A stretch of DNA of 64,000 nt from CBDESM01 sp965242485 (GCA_965242485.1 CBDESM010000003.1:1674001-1738000), one strand, 5' to 3'. Counted from the first letter of the stretch, positions 44,989 through 54,177 are shown. Program-made: numbers and translations. Notes: a model not told the origin generated them from the sequence alone.

Positions 44989-45738
44989 TTATTGGAGCGC
45001 GATGACGCCGCAGGCGGCGCGTCCGCCGGCGCCGGCGTCTTCGCCGTAGCTGTCGGGGCCTTCGTGGATGATGAAGGCGGAGCCGTCGGCGTCGAAGAGG
45101 GAGTGGGCCAGGCCGTCGGCGAGGGTCACGTCCGGGGTGTAGTAGTCGGCCATCGCGTCGCCGTTGTCGTGGGCGATGAGGTTGGGCAGGTCGCCGGCGT
45201 GGTGGCCGCCGGCGTAGAGCGGGCCGTGGCCGACGCCGGTCGGGTTGAAGTGGTCGCCGGCGGCGGAGAAGCCGGGGGCGCAGGCCCCGGTTTCGTGGAT
45301 GTGGAAGCCGTGCGGGCCTTCGGAGAGGCCGCTGATGCGGGCTTGGACGAGGACGCCGCGGGGACCTTGGATGAGCGTGACCGTGCCCATCTCCTCGCCG
45401 TCGGGTCCGCGCATCGTCGCGGTGGCGGTGCGCCCGGCCGCGTCGGCGACGACTCGCGCCGCGTCCTCTTCATCGTCGGGCAGGTCGATGGGGGAGCTGG
45501 AGAGCCATTTGCCGTCCGGTGCGCCGGCGGGGAGGTAGCGGCGCTCGGGGGCGATGCGTTCGCTCCAAGCGCCGTCGTCGCGGATTTGGAGTGCGGTTTC
45601 GACGCGGCCGTCTTCGAGCTGGCGGGCGCTGATGCGGACTTGGCCGCCGTGTCCGTCGGCGTTGATCAGGGCGAGTGCGGCCGCGCCGATGATGATGCCG
45701 GCGGCGAGGATCGCGGCGAGTTTGATCGTCTTGGGCAT
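44989..45738 (-). CDS. sodC: membrane-anchored Cu/Zn superoxide dismutase
   Basis: This 249-aa protein has an N-terminal hydrophobic segment (LAAILAAGIIIGAAALAL), then an extracytoplasmic module of about 60 residues (DGRVETALQIRDDGAWSE...RYLPAG...GKWLSSSPID), then a complete SodC domain from about 105. Copper ligands are His146, His148, His163 and His225; zinc ligands are His163, His171, His180 and Asp183; Cys153 and Cys243 should form the conserved disulfide, with Arg240 steering superoxide. It therefore acts outside the membrane, complementing the SodN enzyme encoded downstream. The N-terminal module is unusual in SodC proteins. Confidence 0.93.
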   Translation of the reverse strand: MPKTIKLAAILAAGIIIGAAALALINADGHGGQVRISARQLEDGRVETALQIRDDGAWSERIAPERRYLPAGAPDGKWLSSSPIDLPDDEEDAARVVADAAGRTATATMRGPDGEEMGTVTLIQGPRGVLVQARISGLSEGPHGFHIHETGACAPGFSAAGDHFNPTGVGHGPLYAGGHHAGDLPNLIAHDNGDAMADYYTPDVTLADGLAHSLFDADGSAFIIHEGPDSYGEDAGAGGRAACGVIALQ

Positions 45739-45796
45739 GGCATTGCTCCCGGTTCGGTCGCGGCGCGGGCCGCGTTCGACGCGTTCGAGGGGGAGG

Positions 45797-46605
45797 TTAG
45801 TCGGCGGCGGCGCGGCTGCGGAGGGCGAGGACGGCCATGGTGAGGGTGACGGCGCCGAAGCCGGCGAGGGAGACGAAGGTCCAGAGCAGGCTTTCGCCCT
45901 CGTAGCCCTCGAGGGTGATGCCGCGGATGCCTTCCATGATGTAGGTGACCGGGTTGATCGTGGCGATGGCCTGGAGCCAGCCGTCGAAATTGTCGATGGG
46001 GGCGAAGGCGGGGGCCATGAAGAGCAGGGGGAAGAAGATCAGGAAGCTGGCCTGCGCGGCCTGCGCGTTGGCGGTGCGCATGGCGACGAAGATGCCGATG
46101 CCGGAGTAGGCGGCGCCGAAGAGGCCGGCAATGAGCAGGATCAGGATGATCGCGCCGGCGCCGCCGGCCATGCCGTCGCCTTGGATTTCGCTGACGACGA
46201 TGGTGACGATCAGCATGATGGCGGAGAAGAAGATGGCGCGGACGGCATCGGCGGAGACGCGGCCGATGATGATCGACCAGCGGGAAGCGGGGGTGAGCAG
46301 CAGCTTGTCGAAATAGCCGCGCTCCATATCGGTGACGATGGCGATGCCGGAGGCGCTGGAGGAGCCGGCGACGGCCTGGAGGACGGCGACGGGGAGCTGG
46401 AAGACGATGTAGTTCTCGATGCCGATGCCGAGGCGGATGATGTCGCTGACGGCGGCGGTGGTGACGGCGAGGAAGAAGAGCGGGATGAAGACGTTGGTGA
46501 TCTCGACGCCGGGCTGGCGCAGCGATTCGCGGATCGTCCGCGCCGCGATGTGCATCGAGTGCGCGATCAGCGGGACCGGGCCGCCGAGCGGCCGCGCCGC
46601 GGCGG

Positions 46606-46609
<4 letters not shown>
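45797..46609 (-). CDS. ABC-2 type transporter permease
   Basis: This 270-aa protein has six hydrophobic segments and the ABC2_membrane pattern of DrrB-like exporters, including the amphipathic cytoplasmic start (RTIRESLRQPGVEITNVFIPLFF) and TDMERGYFDKLLLTPASRW between segments two and three. With the ATPase encoded by the overlapping gene (ATGA at 46606-46609) it should form a two-subunit exporter in the cytoplasmic membrane. Drug, lipid or polysaccharide export are all possible. Confidence 0.92.
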
Positions 46610-47637
<1,028 letters not shown>

Positions 47638-47679
47638 CGCAGCGAGTCTACCGCGCGATCCCGGAATCAGCGCGTCCCG

Positions 47680-48093
47680 CTAGGCGGGGCGGAAGACCGG
47701 GATCGGGTACGCGCCTTCGCCTTCCTGCTGCTCGAAATCGACCTGCACACGCATGCCGATCTTGATCTCGTTGACCGGATCGTCGACGCCGACGATGGTG
47801 CTGAGCATGCGGAAGCCCTCGTCGAGGTCGATGTAGGCGACGGCGTAGGCGCCGAGCTCCTGGAAGCCGGGCATGCGGTTCTGGCGCACGACGGAGTAGG
47901 TGTAGACGGAGCCCGCGCCCTCGGAGACGTGCCAGGTCAGCCCGCGGTCGCCGGTCGCGGTCGAGTGGCCTCGGGGGTAGAAGACGACGTTGCCGTCGGC
48001 GTCCTTCTGGTAGCGGAGCTCGCCGGCCTTGCAGCCGTCCCAGAAGTGCTGGGTGTCGGGTTCGGGGAATGCGGGTTGTGGTCGGTTGGCCAT
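47680..48093 (-). CDS. DUF35 OB-fold protein without zinc ligands
   Basis: This 137-aa protein matches the DUF35 family, small OB-fold partners of thiolase-like enzymes (as ChsH2 or the third subunit of the archaeal thiolase/HMG-CoA synthase complex). The N-terminal rubredoxin-like zinc ribbon is degenerate: GCKAGELRYQKDADG.VVFYPRGHST has a single Cys. The OB part (VYTYSVVRQNRMPGF, YAVAYIDLDEG) is intact. It lies 30 bases downstream of the thiolase-like gene on the same strand and should bind its product. Confidence 0.88.
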   Translation of the reverse strand: MANRPQPAFPEPDTQHFWDGCKAGELRYQKDADGNVVFYPRGHSTATGDRGLTWHVSEGAGSVYTYSVVRQNRMPGFQELGAYAVAYIDLDEGFRMLSTIVGVDDPVNEIKIGMRVQVDFEQQEGEGAYPIPVFRPA

Positions 48094-48123
48094 GTCGGGG
48101 CGTCCTTCCGCTGCGATTCGGGG

Positions 48124-49308
48124 CTAGTCGGCGGCGAGGATGACGGTGCCGCCGGTGTGGGTGGCGCCGAGCAGACCGCCGTTGCCGTGGGCTACCGCGA
48201 GCTTCGCGCCGTCGACCTGGGAGGTGGATTCGCCGCGCAGCTGGCGGACGGATTCGAGCAGCAGGAACAGCCCGCGCATGCCGGGGTGATTCGAGGAGAG
48301 TCCGCCGCCGTCGGTGTTGAGGGTGAGCCCGGGGTGGTCGAAGGCGAGGTGTCCGTCGTCGATCCAGGGGCCGATCTCGCCCTTGGGGCAGAAGCCGAGG
48401 TCTTCGAGGCAGACGGCGACGGTGATCGAGAACGAGTCGTAGATCATCGCGATGTCGATCTCGTCGGGGGAGACGCCGGCTTGGGCGAAAGCGGCGGGGC
48501 CGGACTGGGCGCCGGCGGAGGTGGTGATGTCGCCGTCGTTCTCGCGGTAGGAGGTGGCCTCGCCGGAGCCGATGATCCAGACGGGCTTCTTCTTGATGTC
48601 GCGGGCGACGTCGGCGGAGACGAAGACGGCCGCGCCGCCGCCGTCGCTGATCATGCAGCATTCGAGCAGGTGCAGCGGGTCGGCGACGATGCGGGATTCG
48701 AGCACGTCTTCGACGCTGATCTCGTCGACTTTGACGAACTGGAGGTCGGTCATCGCCTTGACCGCGTCTGGGTTGCGCATCGCGTGCTTGCGGGTGGCCA
48801 CCGAGATCTGCGCGAGCTGTTCGGTGGTCGTGCCGTACTCGTGCATGTGGCGGTGGGCGACCATCGCGTAGTTGGAGATCAGGGTGGAGCCGTAGGGCGC
48901 TTCCATGTTCTGCTGCCAGGAAGCGCCGCCGCGGCCGAGTCCGCCGGTGCCGATCGGGACGCGGTTGGAGGCGGCGGTGGAGCCGTAGGTGGTGACGGCG
49001 ACGTCGACGCGCCCGGCGGCGATGTCGCGCAGGGCATGGGAGGCGTGGAACTCGTAGGAGGAGCCGCCGACCTGCGTGGTATCGATCATGCGGGGCTTGA
49101 TGCCGAGGTAGGCGGCGAGGCCGAGCCCGCCGCCGCCCTCGCCGTCCAGCGCGTCGTAGAGGCCGTCCACGTCGGACCAGGCGAGGCCGGCGTCGTCGAG
49201 CGCGCGCTTCATCGATTCGGCCTTGATCTGCATCGCGGAGACGCCGGGCGCGACGCGCAGGGGGTACTCGTGGATGCCGGCGATCGCGGCGATGCGTTCC
49301 TGTGCCAT
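48124..49308 (-). CDS. thiolase-like protein lacking the nucleophilic Cys
   Basis: This 394-aa protein is an SCP2-type thiolase-fold protein. The N-terminal half has IAGIHEYPLR and TTQVGGSSYEFHASHAL where thiolases carry the nucleophilic Cys; there is no Cys before about residue 220. The C-terminal HGNGGLLGATHTGGTVIL keeps the catalytic His block. Loss of the Cys argues against acetyl transfer and fits an Ltp2-type aldolase or a CoA-ester-binding role, especially with the DUF35 partner downstream. The ATG at 49308 has AAGGAG nine bases upstream and a TAGCAT box at 49341-49346. Confidence 0.88.
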   Translation of the reverse strand: MAQERIAAIAGIHEYPLRVAPGVSAMQIKAESMKRALDDAGLAWSDVDGLYDALDGEGGGGLGLAAYLGIKPRMIDTTQVGGSSYEFHASHALRDIAAGRVDVAVTTYGSTAASNRVPIGTGGLGRGGASWQQNMEAPYGSTLISNYAMVAHRHMHEYGTTTEQLAQISVATRKHAMRNPDAVKAMTDLQFVKVDEISVEDVLESRIVADPLHLLECCMISDGGGAAVFVSADVARDIKKKPVWIIGSGEATSYRENDGDITTSAGAQSGPAAFAQAGVSPDEIDIAMIYDSFSITVAVCLEDLGFCPKGEIGPWIDDGHLAFDHPGLTLNTDGGGLSSNHPGMRGLFLLLESVRQLRGESTSQVDGAKLAVAHGNGGLLGATHTGGTVILAAD

Positions 49309-49340
49309 GGGCGGGCGCTCCTTCGCTGTCGGTTGCGGCG

Positions 49341-49346
49341 ATGCTA
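49341..49346 (-). promoter_or_regulatory. -10 box of the thiolase-like gene
   Basis: TAGCAT on the minus strand lies 32 bases before the ATG at 49308, within GCGCCTAGCATCG, nearly the same as before the SDR gene at 44402. Confidence 0.4.
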
Positions 49347-49377
49347 GGCGCAAGGCGGGCGGTTCCGCCAGCGCCTG

Positions 49378-49383
49378 TAGCCT
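49378..49383 (+). promoter_or_regulatory. -10 box, leaderless start of the metallophosphoesterase
   Basis: TAGCCT is exactly six bases before the ATG at 49390, the same spacing as before both coiled-coil genes. Confidence 0.5.
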
Positions 49384-49389
49384 GCGGGC

Positions 49390-50049
49390 ATGCGCATCGG
49401 GCTGATCTCGGACACGCATCTGCCGCAGCTGATCCGTTCGCTGGACGATCTGGGGCCGCAGACGGGCGAGGCGCTGGCCGGCGTCGACCTGATCCTGCAC
49501 GGCGGCGACATCACGGTTCCCTCGGTGCTGGATTGGTGCGAGCAGTTCGCGCCGGTGCTGGCCGTGCGCGGCAACAACGACATCTTCGAGGACCCGCGGA
49601 TGGCCGAATTGCAATTCGTCGAGGTCGCGGGGGCGCGGATCGGGATGGCGCACGAGCTGCGGCCGGAGACGCGGCCGATCGGGGAGATCCTGGACTCGTC
49701 GCTGGGCGGGGAACGGGTCGACATCCTGATCGGCGGCGATACGCATGTCGAGCGGATCGAGTACCGGGACGGGGTGCTGCTGGTGAATCCGGGCAGCCCG
49801 TCGCTGCCGCATCATTTGTCGATGCGCTTGGGGGCGATCGGGCTGCTGACGATCGAGGCGGACCGCTGGGAGGCCGAGATCGTGGCGCTGGGGCCGTCGG
49901 CAGGGCTGCGGAACCCGACGGTGGCGCAGCACGTGGTGATCGAACGCGGCGCGGTGACGGCGGCATCACGCGCCGGCGCGATGCTGGAGCCGGCGGATTT
50001 CCTGCGCCCGCCGCACGAGCGCGCGGCGCTCGCGGCCGCGGCGTCATAA
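49390..50049 (+). CDS. YfcE/MJ0936-like metallophosphodiesterase
   Basis: This 219-aa calcineurin-fold phosphodiesterase binds two metals. Motifs in order are ISDTHL (6-11), HGGDIT, RGNNDIF (GNxD), AHELRP, GGDTHVER and VNPGSPSLP. The usual GHTH reads GDTH, losing one metal-binding His equivalent but keeping the last. A 50-residue extension after NPGS is longer than in E. coli YfcE. It probably hydrolyses a small phosphodiester; the physiological substrate is not known for the family. It diverges from the thiolase-like gene and is followed by an SDR gene 18 bases away. Confidence 0.88.
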   Translation: MRIGLISDTHLPQLIRSLDDLGPQTGEALAGVDLILHGGDITVPSVLDWCEQFAPVLAVRGNNDIFEDPRMAELQFVEVAGARIGMAHELRPETRPIGEILDSSLGGERVDILIGGDTHVERIEYRDGVLLVNPGSPSLPHHLSMRLGAIGLLTIEADRWEAEIVALGPSAGLRNPTVAQHVVIERGAVTAASRAGAMLEPADFLRPPHERAALAAAAS

Positions 50050-50067
50050 GCAAGAAGGAGCCGGACG

Positions 50068-50865
50068 ATGGATTTGGAACTGGCGGGCAAGAAGGCGCTG
50101 GTGACCGGCGGCAGCCGCGGGATCGGCAAGGCGATCGCCGCCGCATTGGCAGCGGAGGGCTGCGAGGTGGCGATCGCGGCGCGGGATCCGGAGCGGCTGG
50201 CCGCGGCCGCGGCGGAGATCTCCGCCACGGGCGGGCCGGTGCATCATTTCGCGTACGAGGCGTCGTCGGACGACTCGGTGCGGGCGATGGTCGCGGCGGC
50301 GGCCGACGCGATGGGCGGGCTGGAGATCCTGGTCAACAACGCGGCGTCGCCGGGCTCGGTGCACGGGCCGAAGCCGCTGGCGGAGCTGACCGACGAGATC
50401 GTGCTGCCCGACCTCGAGGTGAAGGTGCTCGGCTACATCCGCGCGTCGCGGGAGGCGGCGCCGTACATGCGCGAGGCGGGCTGGGGCCGGATCATCAACG
50501 TGAGCGGGCTGGCCGCGCGCAGCTCGGGCAATACCGTCGGCTCGATCCGCAACGTTTCCGTCGCCGCGCTGACGAAGAATTTGGCCGATGAGCTGGGCCC
50601 GCACGGAATCAACGCGACGGTGGTGCATCCCGGCCTGACGGTGACCGAGGCAACGCCGGAGCGGATCGCGGGGACGGCGCGGGAGCAGGACATCACCGAA
50701 GCCGAGGCGGAAGCGCGGATGGCGTCGCTGAACTCGTCCCGCCGCCTGATCACGTCGGAGAACATCGCCGACGTGGTCGCATTCCTGGCCAGCCCCAAGT
50801 CGGTCGCGATCAACGGCGACACCATCGCCGCCGGCGGCGGCGTCGGCCGCGCGATCCACTACTGA
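50068..50865 (+). CDS. atypical SDR-fold protein without Tyr/Lys
   Basis: This 265-aa protein has an intact nucleotide-binding half (VTGGSRGIGKAIAAAL, NNAASPG) and a Ser in INVSGLAA, but the position of YxxxK reads GSIRN (in NTVGSIRNVSVAALTKNL), so both catalytic Tyr and Lys are missing. This GxxRN variant is known among atypical SDR proteins. The active site may use other residues or the protein may only bind NAD(P). AAGGAG lies nine bases before the ATG, 18 bases after the phosphoesterase stop. Its 3' end overlaps the convergent higA by 7 bases. Confidence 0.88.
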   Translation: MDLELAGKKALVTGGSRGIGKAIAAALAAEGCEVAIAARDPERLAAAAAEISATGGPVHHFAYEASSDDSVRAMVAAAADAMGGLEILVNNAASPGSVHGPKPLAELTDEIVLPDLEVKVLGYIRASREAAPYMREAGWGRIINVSGLAARSSGNTVGSIRNVSVAALTKNLADELGPHGINATVVHPGLTVTEATPERIAGTAREQDITEAEAEARMASLNSSRRLITSENIADVVAFLASPKSVAINGDTIAAGGGVGRAIHY

Positions 50866-51971
50866 TCGACGCCCGCCAGCGCGGTCCCGTCGAAGCGGGG
50901 CCGGAGGTCGTTGAAGCGGTTGCGAGGGATGCGGCGCTCGTGCTGCAAGCGTCCGACGATCACCCCGGGATGGGTCCCAATCTGCGCAGCGAATCGCCGT
51001 ATTGCGCTTCGCGAGAACTCGCCGGAGCCGGTGAATTCGGTCCAATCTTTCGGCGGGACGAGCATGTCGGCAGCGAAGCGATCGGCCCGTCGCTCAGACT
51101 CGGACGCTTCGCCGTCGCCGTTCGCGTCAATGACGACGTTGCTCGTGTATCCCTCAAGCACATGCGCCGCTTCGTGGAAGAAGGTGAACCAGAAGATGTC
51201 GAGCCACTTGTAGCGCAGGCTGAGTTGGATGAGCGCGCGATCACGCCGTATCCAGCGCGTCGCGCCGTTGACGCCGGCCTTTGGGAGCTGTGGGACCACA
51301 ACTACGGCAACGCCGGTCTCGGTGCAGATTTCGCGGAGGCGGGGGAGGTTCGGCATGTCGGCGGCGGCCAATTCGCGGATGTTTGTCAGCGCATCGCGAA
51401 ACTGATCGGCGCTGAACGCCTCGGCTTGGATCTCCGCTCCCAGCTGCTCGCCGCGCCGGAGCCAAGCCTCCAGCGGCCAGCGATCAACCTTGGCGGCGGG
51501 CGTTTTGCGGAACGCCGCCGCTGGCGCCAGCACGTCCAGCGCGGCGAAGGACTGGATGCCGAAGAACCGAAGCAGCGCATCGACCCGCTCCGCTGGCGCG
51601 CGCTGGTTCGGGATCCAACCGCGCTTCGCCATCTCCGCGACGGGGAACTGCCTGAGCCAAGCGCCTTCCCTTTCGAGCGTCGCCCGCTTTGCATCGCGTG
51701 CTTGGACCAAGCGGTAAATCGTGCCGAGATTGGTCCAGAAGGAGGCGGTGATGCCGAGCGCACGCTCGAGTTCAAGGGCTGTCTCGGCGGTAATCGTCTC
51801 CTTGCCCTTAATGATCTCGTTGACCACTTTCGGTGGACGGCTCATGCGCGTGGCGAGTTCCGCTTGCGTCATGTCGCGGGCGTCGAGTTCCTCGCGCAGG
51901 ACCTCGCCGGGGTGGGGGGCTGAGGCGGGCAGGAACTGCGGGTTGAAATCAGCGATGGTAGTCCTCCACAT
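50859..51971 (-). CDS. higA: HigA-type antitoxin fused to an ImmA/IrrE metallopeptidase
   Basis: This 370-aa protein joins an N-terminal Xre/HigA helix-turn-helix (about 20-85, HPGEVLREELDARDMTQAELATRMSRPPKVVNEIIKGK) to an ImmA/IrrE (M78) domain with HEAAH at 266-270 and the third metal ligand in ESERRADRFAADMLVP. It should repress its own operon and neutralise HigB. The peptidase might cut a repressor or toxin. The frame starts at 51971, 23 bases inside higB, typical coupling. A GGAGG lies just after that ATG, so the true start could differ slightly. Confidence 0.88.
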   Translation of the reverse strand: MWRTTIADFNPQFLPASAPHPGEVLREELDARDMTQAELATRMSRPPKVVNEIIKGKETITAETALELERALGITASFWTNLGTIYRLVQARDAKRATLEREGAWLRQFPVAEMAKRGWIPNQRAPAERVDALLRFFGIQSFAALDVLAPAAAFRKTPAAKVDRWPLEAWLRRGEQLGAEIQAEAFSADQFRDALTNIRELAAADMPNLPRLREICTETGVAVVVVPQLPKAGVNGATRWIRRDRALIQLSLRYKWLDIFWFTFFHEAAHVLEGYTSNVVIDANGDGEASESERRADRFAADMLVPPKDWTEFTGSGEFSRSAIRRFAAQIGTHPGVIVGRLQHERRIPRNRFNDLRPRFDGTALAGVDQ

Positions 51972-52245
51972 TCAGGACGATGAGCTCGTCGTCAGCTTCG
52001 CCGCGGGCGATGATGATGCGCCACCGCCCTGTGAGGTTGATCGCGTACTGTCCTTGCCGATCTCCCTTGAGAGCGTGCAGGTTCAAGGACCGCAGGGCTC
52101 CGAGTGCCTCCCAAGATGAGGCGGCAAGGAGCTCGGCTATCCGCTCCGGGTAGCGACGGCCAACGTCGGGACCCCACGCCTGTTTCGCTGCCGAGCCCTC
52201 GAATGCACAGCGCTCGAGGCGCTTCCGCCGGAATCTGAGCCGCAT
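51949..52245 (-). CDS. higB: HigB/RelE-type toxin
   Basis: This 98-aa basic protein has the RelE/ParE fold signature of HigB toxins: LEAL..L.SLNLHALKGDRQGQYAINLTGRWRIIIA near the middle and a DYH C-terminus. HigB proteins cut mRNA on the ribosome. The ATG at 52245 has GGGGGAG seven bases upstream. A better-placed GAGGAGG precedes an ATG at 52261, but that is out of frame with the toxin. The toxin is first and the antitoxin second, the normal higBA order. Confidence 0.88.
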   Translation of the reverse strand: MRLRFRRKRLERCAFEGSAAKQAWGPDVGRRYPERIAELLAASSWEALGALRSLNLHALKGDRQGQYAINLTGRWRIIIARGEADDELIVLNVEDYHR

Positions 52246-52296
52246 AGGTCTGCTCCCCCATGTTCTCCTCCTCGTCTGGCGGCGGCTGCGATCCTG

Positions 52297-52302
52297 AATA
52301 TA
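52297..52302 (-). promoter_or_regulatory. -10 box of higBA
   Basis: TATATT on the minus strand, 52 bases before the higB ATG. Seventeen bases upstream the -35 position (52320-52325) reads GATTCA, a poor match. Confidence 0.5.
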
Positions 52303-52306
52303 CCCC

Positions 52307-52323
52307 TTCACCCATTGGGTGAA
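52307..52323. promoter_or_regulatory. palindromic operator of higBA
   Basis: TTCACCCA and TGGGTGAA are perfect 8-base arms around one central T. The palindrome sits between the -10 and -35 positions of the higBA promoter, where HigA binding would repress transcription. Confidence 0.65.
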
Positions 52324-52342
52324 TCATTTGGCAGGCTTGACA

Positions 52343-53341
52343 TCACGCGGCTTGGGCGGCTTTGACCAGGTTGCGGATCAGGCGGATGGCTTCGTCGTGG
52401 GGGACGCGGCCGCAGCCGCAGCTGGTGCTGGCGAGGAGGCGGGTTTCGGGGAGGACTTGGCGGAGCTGGTCGATTTTGGAGCGGAGCTCGGTGACGGATT
52501 GGGGCTTGGATTTGACGTCGGCGATGCCGGCGATCACCTCGATCGAGTCGGGGACCTCGGCCAGCAGGGCGTGTTCCTCCCATTGGCCGGCGTAGGAGCA
52601 TTCGACGTGGACGCGGTCGGTGGTTCCTTCGAGCGCTTGGATCAGGGGGAGCAGCGCGTGCAGGTTCTGGACTTCGATCGAGGGCTTGCGGGCGATGTCG
52701 CCGAGGCAGAAGTGGATCGTGCGGCGGATGCCGGCTGCGGGGGTGAGCGGCTCGGCGACCAGCGGCAGCAGCTCTGCGACGGTCTGGCGCTCGCTGACGA
52801 GGCCGACCGCCTCGCCGGGCGCGTCGAGCTGGATCTCGGACAGCCCGGCGTCGACCATGTCGGCGATTTCGGCCTGCACGATCTCGATCAGGTCCGGCAT
52901 GTGGCCGGAATCATCGCCGGCGACGAAGCCGCCGCCGATGGTGAGCGGCGAGGGCACGGAGGCTTTTTCGAGGCCGGGCTCGATTTCGCGTTCGCGGCGG
53001 TAGGCCTTGGCGTGGCCGGTGCCGCGCGGGGCGGTGATCTTGCCGGCAACCTCGTAGCGGCCCACGCCTTGCTGGCCTTTCGAGGTTTCGCGCGGTTGCA
53101 GCGTGACGAGGCCGTCGAGCCGGGGCGGGATGTGGTGCAGGAAGTCGGGCGCGAAGACTTCGCCGCCCATGATCTGGTCGAGGCCGCAGGCGATCTGCTC
53201 GTCCATCGCGATGCGGGCGGCGCGCTGGAGCAGGCCGCGGGCTTCCTCGTCGGTGTATTCGCCGGCGTAGTACTTCTTCAATTCGAGCCGTTGGCCGAAG
53301 GGGATCGGCCAGGAGCCGACGACGGTGGTGCGGACGGGCAT
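52343..53341 (-). CDS. MetE-like (cobalamin-independent methionine synthase C-terminal) protein
   Basis: This 332-aa protein corresponds to the C-terminal catalytic half of MetE only. The zinc ligands are visible: HFC (His and Cys of IHFCLGD), Glu in HVECSYAG and Cys in STSCGCGR. MPVRTTVVGSWP is the normal start. Standalone C-terminal proteins act as core methionine synthases or on other methyl donors, such as methylcobamide or methylated thiols, so methionine formation from 5-methyl-THF is not assured. It lies 10 bases downstream of the FGE-like gene. Confidence 0.88.
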   Translation of the reverse strand: MPVRTTVVGSWPIPFGQRLELKKYYAGEYTDEEARGLLQRAARIAMDEQIACGLDQIMGGEVFAPDFLHHIPPRLDGLVTLQPRETSKGQQGVGRYEVAGKITAPRGTGHAKAYRREREIEPGLEKASVPSPLTIGGGFVAGDDSGHMPDLIEIVQAEIADMVDAGLSEIQLDAPGEAVGLVSERQTVAELLPLVAEPLTPAAGIRRTIHFCLGDIARKPSIEVQNLHALLPLIQALEGTTDRVHVECSYAGQWEEHALLAEVPDSIEVIAGIADVKSKPQSVTELRSKIDQLRQVLPETRLLASTSCGCGRVPHDEAIRLIRNLVKAAQAA

Positions 53342-53351
53342 GGGGCGCTCC

Positions 53352-54056
53352 TCAGGGGTCGGCGTAGAGGCGGAAGCCGTAGTCGTTGTAGCGGTATGCG
53401 GGCGGCAGGCTGGAGCGGGCGGAGACGCGGGTGAACTTGATCCGGTGGCGCCAGGAGCCGCCGCGGCTGGCGCGGCGCGAGCCGTCGTCCGGGCCGCGCG
53501 GGTTGGCCGGCTCGAGCTCCGCGTAGGCGCCGCGCGCGTACCAGTCGGAGCACCATTCGTGGACGTTGTCGGCCATGCAGAGCAGGCCGTACCCGTTCGC
53601 GCAGATTTCCGAAGGGGCGTGCGGGCGTTCCAGGGCCGCGAACCCGGCCCGCGCCGGATCGTCGGGCCAGCAGGGGTCGTCGCGGGGCCAATCAGCGGCC
53701 GCGAGCCCGCCGCGGGCGGCGAACTCCCGTTCCGCCTCGGTCGGCAGGCGATAGGGGATGCCGTCGACCGCGGCCCGCCATTCGCAGTAGGCGACGGCGT
53801 CGTGCCAGGAAATGCCGACGACGGGGGCGTCGTCGATGGAGAACTCCGGCGCATTCCAGAAGGGGGGCGGGGGAGCGCCGGCGCGGGCGGCGAACTCGCG
53901 GTAATCGCGATTGCAAACCGGGCGGACGGCCGCGCGGAACGGATCGACCGAGATGCTGCGCGGCGGCTGCTCGTCGCGCCGGCCGCGCGGGTTGCCCATC
54001 GTGAACGGGCCCCCGGGCAGGCGGATCATCTGCGGCGGGCCGGGCTGGCCGGACAT
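53352..54056 (-). CDS. formylglycine-generating enzyme (SUMF1) family protein without the Cys pair
   Basis: This 234-aa protein has the FGE-sulfatase fold: MIRLPGGPFTMGN at the start, PVVGISWHDAVAYCEW, YRLPTEAEREFAARGG, NVHEWCSDWYA and RRASRGGSWRHR at the end, then YNDYGFRLY. True formylglycine-generating enzymes have a copper-binding Cys pair after GGSW; here the region reads RHRIKFTRVSARSSL without Cys. It is therefore likely an SUMF1-family protein of another function, such as sulfur-related oxidation or binding. It forms a short unit with the MetE-like gene. Confidence 0.85.
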   Translation of the reverse strand: MSGQPGPPQMIRLPGGPFTMGNPRGRRDEQPPRSISVDPFRAAVRPVCNRDYREFAARAGAPPPPFWNAPEFSIDDAPVVGISWHDAVAYCEWRAAVDGIPYRLPTEAEREFAARGGLAAADWPRDDPCWPDDPARAGFAALERPHAPSEICANGYGLLCMADNVHEWCSDWYARGAYAELEPANPRGPDDGSRRASRGGSWRHRIKFTRVSARSSLPPAYRYNDYGFRLYADP

Positions 54057-54100
54057 GGCCGCAGTCTAAGTTCGCTCTAATTCCGTTGCGCTCGGGTTGA

Positions 54101-54177
54101 TGGCGCCCCCGGGAGGACTCGAACCTCCAGCCTGCGGATTAGAAGTCCGCCGCTCTGTCCAGTTGAGCTACGGGGGC
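54101..54177 (-). tRNA. tRNA-Arg (anticodon UCU)
   Basis: On the minus strand the acceptor stem GCCCCCG (54177-54171) pairs with CGGGGGC (54111-54105), followed by G and an encoded CCA (54103-54101). The anticodon stem-loop is GCGGA-CTTCTAA-TCCGC with UCU at 34-36. The T arm has GGTTCGAGTCC. It reads AGA and AGG. Its 5' end is only one base after the stop of the lytic transglycosylase gene. Confidence 0.96.

Noticed and set aside
52337..52342. Consensus -35 TTGACA on the plus strand
   Set aside because: It points into the antisense of the MetE-like gene and no -10 box follows at 16-18 bases.
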